64,000 nucleotides of DNA from Rutidosis leptorrhynchoides (GCF_046630445.1 NC_092341.1:258150001-258214000), one strand, 5' to 3'; shown: positions 47,901 to 58,680, numbered from the stretch's first letter. The notes: generated from the letters alone by a model not told the origin. Made by a program: numbers and translations.

Positions 47901-49600
47901 ATTAGTTTTTGTGCCTTCAAATGACTAATAAGATGTAGCTTCGTGTTGCCCTTTTCTCCGTACACCATTAAGGGTTTTCCTTTTTCTCATATAATGCGAA
48001 TTGCATTTTTGTAACAAACGATCTCTGCTTTCACTTCTTTCAACCAGTCCATACCGATTATCACATCAAAACTCCCTAACTCTACTGGTATCAAATCAAT
48101 CTTAAATGTTTCGCTAACCAGTTTAATTTCTCGATTCCGACATATATTATCTGCTGAAATTAATTTACCATTTGCTAATTCGAGTAAAAATTTACTATCC
48201 AAAGGCGTCAATGGACAACTTAATTTAGCACAAAAATCTCTACTCATATAGCTTCTATCCGCACCCGAATCAAATAAAACGTAAGCAGATTTATTGTCAA
48301 TAAGAAACGTACCCGTAACAAGCTCCGGGTCTTCCTGTGCCTCTGCCGCATTAATATTGAAAACTCTTCCGCGGCCTTGTCCATTCGTGTTCTCCTGGTT
48401 CGGGCAATTTCTAATAATGTGGCCCGGTTTTCCACATTTATAACAAACTACATTGGCATAACTTGCTCCGACACTACTTGCTCCGCCATTACTCGTTCCG
48501 GCACCATTTGTTCCTTTCGTTCTGTTAACCCCTGGTCCGTAGACATCACACTTCGCCGCGCTATGACCATTTTTTTTACACTTGTTGCAAAATTTGGTGC
48601 AGAACCCCGAGTGATACTTTTCACACCTTTGGCATAGCTGCTTCTGATTGTTGTTGTTGTTGCGGTTATTATTGTTGTTGGGATGATTGTTGTAGCTGTT
48701 GTTGTTGTTGTTGTTGTTATTGTTGTTGTTGTTGGGCCGTTTGTTGTAGTTGCGATTGATGTTGCGATTGTTGGGATAAGTGTTGCGATTATTGTTGTAA
48801 TTACTGTTGTTGTATTGGTGATTCTTATCACCGTTTTCCTCCCACTTTCTTTTGACTTGCTTCACATTGGCCTCTTCAGCAGTCTGTTCTTTAATTCTTT
48901 CTTCAATCTGGTTCACTAGTTTGTGAGCCATTCTACATGCCTGTTGTATGGAGGCGGGCTCGTGTGAACTTATATCTTCTTGGATTCTTTCCGGTAATCC
49001 TTTCACAAACGCGTCGATCTTCTCTTCCTCATCTTCGAATGCTCCCGGACACAATAGGCACAATTCTGTGAATCGTCTTTCGTACGTGGTAATATCAAAT
49101 CCTTGGGTTCGTAACCCTCTAAGTTCTGTCTTGAGCTTATTAACCTCGGTTCTGGGACGGTACTTCTCGTTCATCAAGTGCTTGAATGCTGACCACGGTA
49201 GTGCGTACGCATCGTCTTGTCCCACTTGCTCTAGATAGGTATTCCACCATGTTAACGCAGAACCTGTGAAGGTATGCGTAGCGTACTTCACTTTGTCCTC
49301 TTCAGTACACTTACTTATGGCAAACACCGATTCGACCTTCTCGGTCCACCGTTTCAATCCGATCGGTCCTTCAGTTCCATCAAATTCCAAAGGTTTGCAG
49401 GCAGTGAATTCTTTGTAGGTGCATCCTACACGATTTCCTGTACTGCTAGATCCAAGGTTATTGTTGGTATGTAGCGCAGCCTGTACTGCGGCTATGTTTG
49501 AAGCTAGAAAAGTACGGAATTCCTCTTCATTCATATTCACGGTGTGTCGAGTAGTCGGTGCCATTGTCTTCAAAATAGTCAAATGGAACAAGTTAATCAT
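44984..49600 (-). pseudogene. gag-pol: element D gag-pol polyprotein (four in-frame stops)
   Basis: A single frame of 1539 codons from 49600 (or the better ATG at 49564) to TAA at 44986-44984. Gag core: TACKPLEFDGTEGPIGLKRW, SALTWWNTYL; an Asn-rich stretch; knuckles near residues 325-405 ending CYKCGKPGHIIRNC. Protease: [31 protein letters not shown] and FIDDILIYS. RNase [14 protein letters not shown] and [10 protein letters not shown]. Integrase: paired His and CLTC knuckle, then D, D and E sites ([29 protein letters not shown]). [12 protein letters not shown] motif and a chromodomain (VEIMDREVKRLKQ, VKVRWNARRGPEFTWE) close it. Stops: TGA 47989-47987, TAA 46411-46409, TAA 45502-45500, TAA 45193-45191; each is one C-to-T change from a sense codon. 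No frameshift. Antisense ORFs here are shadows. Confidence 0.92.
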
Positions 49601-49930
49601 ACAGAATATTAAGAGTAGTTAATAGTATTTCGTAGCATAATATGAACTCATTTATAAAAGCTTTTTCTTCATATTAGCGTTTTATAAGTTTAAATTCGGG
49701 TAGTACCTACCCGTTAAGTTCATACTTAGTAGCTAATATACAATTCAACTACTACAATTCTATATGAAAAACTGATTATAATAATATTTCGCGTTCAAAC
49801 TTTTATACAATATTTTACAAACTTACAATACCGCTTATTTTACATAAAGCATGAAATATAGCACACAATAACTTTGATACAAGATAGTTGTGAAGATAAT
49901 TCTAGCTAGTACACAAGTCGTTCAGCAAAG

Positions 49931-49978
<48 letters not shown>

Positions 49979-50055
49979 CATACGTCCAGAAACAAGTCAT
50001 GCATTCTGGTTTTACTAGGATTACTTCCCATCCTTGGTCTTGTGGAACATAACCG
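49601..50055 (-). other. D spacer between F-box ORF and gag, with T44 tract
   Basis: A44 on the plus strand at 49933-49976 (T44 in the element's sense). The frame 50150-49902 reads through it with C..C pairs (ECMTCFWTYE) and then poly-Phe. This may be the shifted C-terminus of the F-box protein. The rest is AT-rich leader before gag. Confidence 0.5.
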
Positions 50056-50619
50056 TTATGGTCGTTGATAAGACAGCGTGTTGTAACGTCGTTCAAAAGG
50101 ACGAGGGTTACGTAATGTCCAACAGTCCCGTAACAATCTAAAAACCTCATTTCTTACCCCAATTACCGACTCCGTCACTTGTGGAAACGTTTTGTTTAAT
50201 AGTTGTAGCCCGATGTTCTTGTTCTCACTTTGGTGAGAAGCGAACATTACTAATCCGTAAGCATAACATGCTTCTTTATGTTGCATGTTAGCCGCTTTTT
50301 CTAAATCACGAAGTCCAATATTCGGATATATTGAGTCAAAATAATTTCTTAACCCGTTGCGTAAAATAGCATTTGGGTTCCCCGCAATATATGCGTCAAA
50401 GTAAACACATCGTAACTTATGGGTTTCCCAATGTGATATCCCCCATCTTTCAAACGAAAGTCTCTTATAAACCAAGACATTCTTGGAACGTTCTTCGAAT
50501 GTCTTACAAACTGATCTCGCCTTAAATAGTTGTGCCGAGGAATTCTGACCGACTCTAGACAAGATTTCATCAATCATGTCTCCGGGTAGGTCTCTTAAAA
50601 TATTGGGTTGTCTATCCAT
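50056..50619 (-). CDS. F-box protein carried by element D (At2g35280-like)
   Basis: 187 residues on the element's sense strand. Residues 9-52 form an F-box (RDLPGDMIDEILSRVGQNS, then LFKARSVCKTFEE), the part that binds SKP1 in SCF ubiquitin ligases. Residues 70-146 match the second half of the Arabidopsis At2g35280-like family, with Sel1-like helices (GNPNAILRNGLRNYF, LEKAANMQHKEACYAYGL). It lies between the primer site and gag, 137 bp after an acidic ORF, and has no intron. Ty3 elements do not normally encode an F-box, so this looks like a captured host gene. The last 30 residues may be out of frame: another frame from 50150 carries a Cys-rich tail as in the family. Activity is unknown. Confidence 0.75.
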   Translation of the reverse strand: MDRQPNILRDLPGDMIDEILSRVGQNSSAQLFKARSVCKTFEERSKNVLVYKRLSFERWGISHWETHKLRCVYFDAYIAGNPNAILRNGLRNYFDSIYPNIGLRDLEKAANMQHKEACYAYGLVMFASHQSENKNIGLQLLNKTFPQVTESVIGVRNEVFRLLRDCWTLRNPRPFERRYNTLSYQRP

Positions 50620-50756
50620 TTTGTGTTTTTAAACTGTAAAATAGACAAGAGTTAGATTCATAAAAAAAATACTTATTAATACAAGCAATTTTTACATATA
50701 TCATAAATCATAAGCACACTATATTACATATATTACACCACACGAATACAACTATC

Positions 50757-51371
50757 TTATTCCGACTCGCTTGTTTCTTCTTCTTCGGTTTTGGTTCGTT
50801 TTGCCAAGTTTCTAGGGATATATGATGTTCCCCTAATACGAGCCGTCGTGATCCACATTGGTTTAGAAAAACCTGGTGGTTTAGAGGTTCCCGGGTCATT
50901 GTTACAACTTAAGGACTTCGGGGGTTGACGATACATATAAAGTTCATCGGGGTTGGAATTAGATTTCTCTATTTTTATGCCCTTTCCCTTATTATTTTCT
51001 TTTGCCTTTTTAAATTCAGTTGGGGTAATTTCTATAACATCATCGGAATTCTCGTCGGAATCCGATTCATCGGAGAATTGGTAATCCTCCCAATATTTTG
51101 CTTCCTTGGCGGAAACACCATTGACCATAATTAACCTTGGTCGGTTGGTTGAGGATTTTCTTTTACTTAACCGTTTTATTATTTCCCCCACCGGTTCTAT
51201 TTCTTCATCCGGTTCCGATTCTTCTTCCGGTTCCGATTCTTCTTCCGGTTCCGACTCTTCTTCCGGTTCCTCTTTGGGAACTTGTGAATCAGTCCACGAA
51301 TCATTCCAATTTACATTTGACTCTTCATTATTATTAGGTGAGTCAATGGGACTTGTTCTAGAGGTAGACAT
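50757..51371 (-). CDS. acidic Ser/Glu-rich ORF of element D, unrecognised
   Basis: 204 residues on the element's sense strand, starting about 195 bp after the primer site. Residues about 33-60 are an imperfect EPEEES repeat. A basic patch follows (KRLSKRKSSTNRPR), then MVNGVSAKEAKYWEDY, a second acidic block (FSDESDSDENSDD) and a Lys-rich stretch (KKAKENNKGKGIK). The C-terminus ends EEEETSESE. It has no transmembrane segment and no known domain, and looks largely disordered. Acidic-basic composition would fit a nuclear or chromatin-binding protein, but that is inference. It is intact although the downstream gag-pol is not. It could be a second captured gene or an extra gene native to this element family. 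Confidence 0.55.
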   Translation of the reverse strand: MSTSRTSPIDSPNNNEESNVNWNDSWTDSQVPKEEPEEESEPEEESEPEEESEPDEEIEPVGEIIKRLSKRKSSTNRPRLIMVNGVSAKEAKYWEDYQFSDESDSDENSDDVIEITPTEFKKAKENNKGKGIKIEKSNSNPDELYMYRQPPKSLSCNNDPGTSKPPGFSKPMWITTARIRGTSYIPRNLAKRTKTEEEETSESE

Positions 51372-51565
51372 CTATCACATAATATCAAACGCGTTAAGAG
51401 ATTAATATATCACATAATATTCACATGTTAAAAATATATAGTTTCCAACAAAATTTGTTAAGCAATCATTTTTCAAGTAAACACGGTCGAAGTCCAGACT
51501 CACTAATGCATCCTAACAAACTCGATAAGACACACTAACGCAAAATTCTGGTTCTCTAAGACCAA

Positions 51566-51579
51566 CGCTCGGATACCAA
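51566..51579 (-). other. primer binding site of D
   Basis: On the minus strand TTGGTATCCGAGCG next to the 5' LTR, close to the initiator-Met form TGGTATCAGAGC. Confidence 0.65.
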
Positions 51580-51580
51580 C

Positions 51581-54500
51581 TGAAATGTCCCGTTCTTATT
51601 GATTAAAAACGTTCCATATTAATTGATTTCGTTGCGAGGTTTTGACCTCTATATGAGACGTTTTTCAAAGACTGCATTCATTTTAAAACAAACCATAACC
51701 TTTATTTCATCAATAAAGGTTTAAAAAGCTTTACGTAGATTATCAAATAATGATAATCTAAATTATCCTGTTTACACACGACCATTACATAATGGTTTAC
51801 AATACAAATATGTTACAACAAAATAAGTTTCTTGAATGCAGTTTTTACACAATATCATACAAGCATGGACTCCAAATCTCGTCCTTATTTAAGTATGCGA
51901 CAGCGGAAGCTCTTAATAATCACCTGAGAATAAACATGCTTAAAACGTCAACAAAAATGTTGGTGAGTTATAGGTTTAACCTATATATATCAAATCATAA
52001 TAATAGACCACAAGATTTCATATTTCAATACACATCCCATACATAGAGATAAAAATCATTCATATGGTGAAAACCTGGTAATCGACATTAACAAGATGCA
52101 TATATATAAGAATATCCCCATCATTCCGGGACACCCTTCGGATATGATATAAATTTCGAAGTACTAAAGCATCCGGTACTTTGGATGGGGTTTGTTAGGC
52201 CCAATAGATCTATCTTTAGGATTCGCGTCAATTAGGGTGTATGTTCCCTAATTCTTAGATTACCAGACTTAATAAGAAGGGGCATATTCGATTTCGATAA
52301 TTCAACCATAGAATGTAGTTTCACGTACTTGTGTCTATTTTGTAAATCATTTATAAAACCTGCATGTATTCTCATCCCAAAAATATTAGATTTTAAAAGT
52401 GGGACTATAACTCACTTTCACAGATTTTTACTTCGTCGGGAAGTAAGACTTGGCCACTGGTTGATTCACGAACCTATAACAATATATACATATATATCAA
52501 AGTATGTTCAAAATATATTTACAACACTTTTAATATATTTTGATGTTTTAAGTTTATTAAGTCAGCTGTCCTCGTTAGTAACCTACAACTAGTTGTCCAC
52601 AGTTAGATGTACAGAAATAAATCGATAAATATTATCTTGAATCAATCCACGACCCAGTGTATACGTATCTCAGTATTGATCACAACTCAAACTATATATA
52701 TTTTGGAATCAACCTCAACCCTGTATAGCTAACTCCAACATTCACATATAGAGTGTCTATGGTTGTTCCGAAATATATATAGATGTGTCGACATGATAGG
52801 TCGAAACATTGTATACGTGTCTATGGTATCTCAAGATTACATAATATACAATACAAGTTTATTAAGTTATGGTTGGAATAGATTTGTTACCAATTTTCAC
52901 GTAGCTAAAATGAGAAAAATTATCCAATCTTGTTTTACCCATAACTTCTTCATTTTAAATCCGTTTTGAGTGAATCAAATTGCTATGGTTTCATATTGAA
53001 CTATATTTTATGAATCTAAACAGAAAAAGTATAGGTTTATAGTCAGAAAAATAAGTTACAAGTCGTTTTTGTAAAGGTAGTCATTTCAGTCGAAAGAACG
53101 ACGTCTAGATGACCATTTTAGAAAACATACTTCCACTTTGAGTTTAACCATAATTTTTGGATATAGTTTCATGTTTATAATAAAAATCATTTTCTCAGAA
53201 TAACAACTTTTAAATCAAAGTTTATCATAGTTTTTAATTAACTAACCCAAAACAGACCGCGGTGTTACTACGACGGCGTAAATCCGGTTTTACGGTGTTT
53301 TTCGTGTTTCCAGGTTTTAAATCATTAAGTTAGCATATCATATAGATATAGAACATGTGTTTAGTTGATTTTAAAAGTCAAGTTAGAAGGATTAACTTTT
53401 GTTTGCGAACAAGTTTAGAATTAACTAAACTATGTTCTAGTGATTACAAGTTTAAACCTTCGAATAAGATAGCTTTATATGTATGAATCGAATGATGTTA
53501 TGAACATCATTACTACCTTAATTTCCTTGGATAAACCTACTGGAAGAGAGAAAAATGGATCTAGCTTCAATGGATCCTTGGATGGCTCGAAGTTCTTGAA
53601 GCAGAATCAAGACACGAAAACAAGTTCAAGTAAGATCATCACTTGAAATAAGATTGTTATAGTTATAGAAATTAAACCAAAGTTTGAATATGATTATTAC
53701 CTTGTATTAGAATGATAACCTACTGTAAGAAACAAAGATTTCTTGAGGTTGGATGATCACCTTACAAGATTGGAAGTGAGCTAGCAAACTTGAAAGTATT
53801 CTTGATTTTATGAAACTAGAACTTTTGGAATTTATGAAGAACACTTAGAACTTGAAGATATAACTTGAGAGAGATCAATTAGATGAAGAAAATTGAAGAA
53901 TGAAAGTGTTTGTAGGTGTTTTTGGTCGTTGGTGTATGGATTAGATATAAAGGATATGTAATTTTGTTTTCATGTAAATAAGTCATGAATGATTACTCAT
54001 ATTTTTGTAATTTTATGAGATATTTCATGCTAGTTGTCAAATGATGGTTCCCACATGTGTTAGGTGACTCACATGGGCTGCTAAGAGCTGATCATTGGAG
54101 TGTATATACCAATAGTACATACATCTAAAAGCTGTGTATTGTACGAGTACGAATACGGGTGCATACGAGTAGAATTGTTGATGAAACTGAACGAGGATGT
54201 AATTGTAAGCATTTTTGTTAAGTAGAAGTATTTTGATAAGTGTATTGAAGTCTTTCAAAAGTGTATAAATACATATTAAAACACTACATGTATATACATT
54301 TTAACTGAGTCGTTAAGTCATCGTTAGTCGTTACATGTAAGTGTTGTTTTGAAACCTTTAGGTTAACGATCTTGTTAAATGTTGTTAACCCAATGTTTAT
54401 AATATCAAATGAGATTTTAAATTATTATATTATCATGATATTATCATGTATGAATATCTCTTAATATGATATATATACATTAAATGTCTTTACAACGATA

Positions 54501-54832
54501 ATCGTTACATATATGTCTCGTTTAAAAATCATTAAGTTAGTAGTCTTGTTTTTACATATGTAGTTCATTGTTAATATAATTTATGATATGTTTTCTTATC
54601 ATAGTATCATGTTAACTATATATATATCCATATATATGTCATCATATAGTTTTTACAAGTTTTAACGTTCGTGAATCACCGATCAACTTGGGTGGTCAAT
54701 TGTCTATATGAAACATATTTCAATTAATCAAGTCTTAACAAGTTTGATTGCTTAACATGTTGGAAACATTTAATCATGTAAATATCAATCTCAATTAATA
54801 TATATAAACATGGAAAAGTTCGGGTCACTACA
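51581..54832 (-). repeat. element D 5' LTR
   Basis: 3252 bp. A weak TATA-like motif (TTTATATCTAA on minus, near 53941-53951) precedes a leader with AACGACC and CTCTCTCAAG, a possible transcription start region. Confidence 0.9.
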
Positions 54833-56584
54833 ACTAGAGCCGATTCTAGCCATAACTTTGATTCTGTTTCTGCAAAAATAGATGCTTTCGAGAGACGAAT
54901 AGAAAAGATGACTAAAGATATTCACGCAATACGAATCAGTTGTGAGCAATGCGGTGGACCACACTTAACGAAAGATTGTAATGTTGAGCAAACGATGGAA
55001 CAACGAGAGAATGTTTCCTACATAAACCAAAGGCCGGGAAATAATTATCAAAATAATTATCAACCGCCAAGGCCAAACTTTAATCGAAATCAAAACATTC
55101 TTCACAATCTAAATGGACCCAATAATAACTCATACAACCAACAAGGTCCAAATAACCAACCAACTCAAAACAACACTTTCAATCAATAAAGACCTGGCTT
55201 GTATAAACCACCACAACAAACCGAAGAGAAAAAGTCAAATCTGGAAGAAGTGGTATTTAAGCTAGTTGAATCTCAAACACAATTTATTGAAACTCAAACC
55301 CAAACGAATGAGAGGTTTGATCAGTCATTTAGAACTCAACAAGCTTCCATTTTGAATCTAGAAAAACAAGTAGGTACTCTTGTTATATTGATGAGTGAAA
55401 GGGAACAAGGAAAGCTACTGAGTAATAATGAAGTAAATCCTCGGAATGAAAATGTTAACATGGTATCAACAAATTCTGAAAAACCAACACCAGAAGATGG
55501 GAAAGTTTTAGATGTGAGTAACAATGAAGAAGTTACAACACCACCACCACCCGAGTATGTAAAGCCAGTGGTGGCACCATACAAAACACCCATCCCGTTT
55601 CCAAGAAAAGGAGTTGAGTATGAGCAAGTGATAGGTAATAAAGTTTGTGATACCTTTGGAAAAAAGAAGAAGAAGAAGAATAAGAAAGTGCAAGAAACAA
55701 AAACCGTAGAAGTAAACCCGGTGAAGACAGTTCCACCAAAACCTCCACCTAGGGTAGGTGATCCGGGTGAATTTATTGTTCCTTGTCTACTAAGTGACTG
55801 TGTCATGTATAATGCACTAGCAGATTTAGGTGCAAGTGTGAGTGTTATGCCTCTTTCATTATATAAGAGATTAGGAGTAGGCGAGTTAAGTCCAACGGAT
55901 ATGAGTGTTCGACTCCTTGATTAAACCATTAAGCACCCAGTTGGAATTGCTGACAACCTACCCGTTCAAGTAGGTAATTTAACCTTTCTAGTCGAATTCA
56001 TTGTCATTGACTTAGAAGAGGACCCAAACATTCCTCTAATTTTAGGTCAACCATTCTTAGCGTCCACCGGGGCGTTATTTGATGTAAGAAAGGGTAGAAT
56101 GACACTTAGTAATGATGAGAAATCGATCACCTTTATGATTCGAAAGTCTAAATCTCCACCAACCAAAACCGTTGAACCAGCAAAAATGATTGGTAAGAAC
56201 CATGTTGTTTTACCAACTCCAATGGTAGTGCTCAACAATAATAAAATGCCTAAGTGTGGGGAAAATGAAGTAACACCTAATGATGACCTGATAACAAAGA
56301 ACCCCGTTGTTGATACGAAATTAAATGATCCCGTTTTTAATAGTTCAATGAAGAAACTTATTAAACGAATTCGTGATGCTAGAACCAAGGGGAACTTTAA
56401 GTTATGTAACCGGTTAGTATCTAATTTATCGCCTAAAGAAAAGGCGAAATTAGTTGAATTTGTGGATATTACACAAGAATCCGACCAATGGCTTAAAGCA
56501 AAAGTCACAGATATGCAAGTTGATTATGGTCCAAGAAAAATTGACGATGAAGTTAATCACAATTTTGACACCACAGCTACCTAA
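54833..56584 (+). pseudogene. element B gag C-terminus and protease
   Basis: Continues the gag frame after D. Knuckle CEQCGGPHLTKDC (near 54943), an Asn/Gln-rich linker and an in-frame TAA at 55187-55189. Then a Glu/Lys-rich part and protease at about 55745-56100 (VPCLLSDCVMYNALADLG, ASVSVMPLSLYKRLG, PLILGQPFLAS) with another in-frame TAA at 55922-55924. The DLGAS form instead of D-T/S-G is usual in Athila. The frame ends at 56584 after a Lys-rich tail (KKLIKRIRDARTKGNFKL). RT never follows. Antisense ORFs at 55336-55806 and 56047-56508 are shadows. Confidence 0.85.
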
Positions 56585-57640
56585 GTATGGGGAGATTCAA
56601 AATGTTCTAAAAAGAAAATGCTGTCTAGAGTTAGTTGTTCTGTTCTCGTGTAGTTCTGAGAATGGAATCCGATTGTTCTTTTCCACTAGCAGACACTAAA
56701 GAACTAGTTTTCTCCCCCCATTCTGAATTTTTTGTTTGTTTTGTAGGTTTTATATGAAATTAATATGCTTTTTAAATTTAAGTTTTGTGTGATTTTAAAA
56801 ACAAAAATTTACTTTATTTAATTAAGTTTAAAAAAATGATTTTTAAAATTCGTCGTGAGTTAAACACTAGGCCATTGAACCGAAATTGCTTTACCCGAGG
56901 GCGGGACGACAAATTTTGTTATCATTATTTTTAATTTTATTGATTTAAAGTATGCCAAAAAAATATTAGATTTTATAAAATTTTGAAAGTGGGGTAATAT
57001 ACCAAACTTCAAAAATATGTATATATTTGTTTGTAGTTTATATTATGTACAAAACAGGGTAAAACAACGCACTTTCAAAGACTGTTATTAAGTTCAGCAA
57101 AAGCTACTAATTTTGACGACAAGACGCAAAATATCAAATGTGAAATAACAACAATATGTTTGCAAACTCGGTAATTTTAATCATTTTTCTACACTAATCA
57201 CCCTCATGAATTTAAATTTTTACTGATTTCTTGCAAATGAGGGCATTGCAAGATCTCAAGTGTGGGGAAGGGTTATAAATTCTCTCGGGTTTACACTTGG
57301 TTTAATTGCCAAATTTTGTGAAAATTTGAAAAATTTTCAACTAAATGAATTCAAAATCATGTTTATACATATTTATGAACGATAAAACTAGGTGATACTA
57401 CCGAAATTATTGTTACCTTGGAAAGGACATAAATTGAGAAACAACCCAAAACGCTTGAATTTATTTAAAATGGAATAGAGGGGAATAAAAAGGCAAAGAA
57501 AGAAATAAATAAAAGCTGAGTGTGGGAAGAATTCACCAAGTTCTTTAAAACATATATCACATATCTGTACAAGCTTATTGCAGGTACTTTTGTTTTGGAC
57601 TAAACTAATCAGTTTTACCCGATTTACTGTAATATATTCG
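56585..57640 (+). other. element B 3' non-coding region
   Basis: AT-rich. Contains several CAAGTGTGGGGA or AGTGTGGGAAG motifs (near 57258 and 57518), also seen in complement in E. No pol motif. Confidence 0.6.
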
Positions 57641-57648
57641 AAAGAAAG

Positions 57649-57855
57649 ATGGATCTACACGATGAATCAATTCCATCATTAAAAGGAAGTAAAGTCTTCC
57701 GAAAAAGACACGCGCTTCTTGATTTAGGTCAAGAAGTTGTCGTCCAGACCAGCTGTAGGTTGACGAAAAATCTAGAAAAGTCATCTCTAAAATCAGTAGG
57801 AAATCCACGAACCTCAGCATCAAACAGGGTCGCCATGTGGTCAGACTTATCCTAA
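57649..57855 (+). CDS. small conserved ORF MDLHDES in B
   Basis: 68 codons on the element's sense strand, in the 3' region. Motifs: MDLHDESIPSLKGSKVFRK, EVVVQTSCRLTKNLEKSS and NPRTSASN. Element E has the same peptide at 62966-62793 (minus) with a handful of substitutions over about 57 residues. A decayed version with GSKVFR and EVVVQ is in O near 7650-7710. No known domain; weakly basic. It may encode a small accessory peptide, or the conservation may reflect recent common ancestry or an RNA role. Confidence 0.4.
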   Translation: MDLHDESIPSLKGSKVFRKRHALLDLGQEVVVQTSCRLTKNLEKSSLKSVGNPRTSASNRVAMWSDLS

Positions 57856-58680
57856 CCATGAGAGGATCTGTCTCGTAAAATGGGGAGGGCGCCGTGTAAA
57901 TTAGCTTGATAAGACTAATGAATCAGACCCCCAGTAAGGATAATCTCCTTAAAGATTAAAAATCAGCTTTTAAGCCTGATATTACTCAATCCTTGAGATT
58001 GACTTTAAAGATTAATAATTACAAACTCATGGAATTCGATGATATCTAAACTCGAACTTGAACGAGAAAATATTTTGATCAAATTACAAACCGATTTGTT
58101 TTCTGAAAACCTATTTTCAATGCGTTCATTACCATTGAACGTAAACTTCTAAGAATTCATCAGAATTCATTAGGTCACCTGAACCAAATCAGGTGTCAAC
58201 CGTAAGAACGGTGGTTGCATAGCATGGTCAAAGACAGGACCTTGTGCCAGACTGAAAAACCATAAGGGTGATCTTTACTATTGCACCTACAAAGGATAGT
58301 AATTGCATTCGACACGATATAGACCATAATCAAAAGCATGTCATTAGACATTGCCTTAACAGTTGCTTGTTCAACGCTTTCCTTTACAACCGGACGGTAG
58401 TTTACTGAAAGGTAATATACGGAACAAGTAAACTGGACGTGTTGCTTTCCTAATACAAGGTTAGCAACTGGGTGACACAAAACCATAAGTTTTGAGCTAA
58501 AATTTTCAAATCTAAAACCCACATAACCCACAAAAACATTTTGCAACACCGGTGAAGGGTTATTCCGGAAAACTTATCTAGGGTAAAAACTAGATTGAAT
58601 TTTCAAAAGATCAAATGTTTTCATAAAGATCCAATTTCCTAACGGATCTAAATTTTTATAGTCATGTGAGACTGTAAACC
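57660..58680 (+). repeat. 3' module shared with O and E, copy in B
   Basis: Co-linear with 7640-8420 in O and with the complement of 61930-63000 in E. The copy in B includes a middle block (about 58190-58560) that I do not see in O. Confidence 0.6.
58196..58549 (-). CDS. antisense ORF in B 3' region, conserved in E
   Basis: 117 codons opposite to the element's sense. Element E has the same ORF as 116 codons (62068-62418, plus strand). Shared blocks: GFRFENFSSKL, NLVLGKQHVQ, VKESVEQATVKAMS and LSLTMLCNHRSYG. About 18-20 residues differ, and both frames stay open with a 3-base length difference. No known domain. The sense strand here has many stops. It could be a real antisense gene or chance preservation between close relatives. 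Confidence 0.35.
   Translation of the reverse strand: MLQNVFVGYVGFRFENFSSKLMVLCHPVANLVLGKQHVQFTCSVYYLSVNYRPVVKESVEQATVKAMSNDMLLIMVYIVSNAITILCRCNSKDHPYGFSVWHKVLSLTMLCNHRSYG

Larger units (their letters stand above)
41697..54832 (-). mobile_element. element D: Tekay-type chromovirus with two extra ORFs, nested in B gag
   Basis: 13136 bp, minus strand. LTRs of 3252 bp (51581-54832 is 5', 41697-44948 is 3') with ACTAG on both sides (41692-41696 and 54833-54837). Order from its 5' end: LTR, primer site, acidic ORF, F-box ORF, T44 tract, gag-pol with chromodomain, polypurine tract, LTR. I noticed only two base differences between the LTRs (42786/52685 region and 43166/53044 region), so it is young. 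Gag-pol has four stops. Confidence 0.92.

Noticed and set aside
45500-47968. Integrated plant pararetrovirus
   Set aside because: Integrase, chromodomain, LTRs and a 5-bp duplication identify an LTR retrotransposon, and no movement protein is seen.
48448-48919. Long antisense and shifted ORFs rich in Thr, Val or Ile over D gag
   Set aside because: They are shadows of the Asn-codon-rich nucleocapsid linker on the minus strand.
55336-55806. Antisense ORFs over B gag-protease (156, 71 and 61 codons)
   Set aside because: Opposite-strand shadows of the Pro/Lys-rich coding region. The sense frame shows family motifs.
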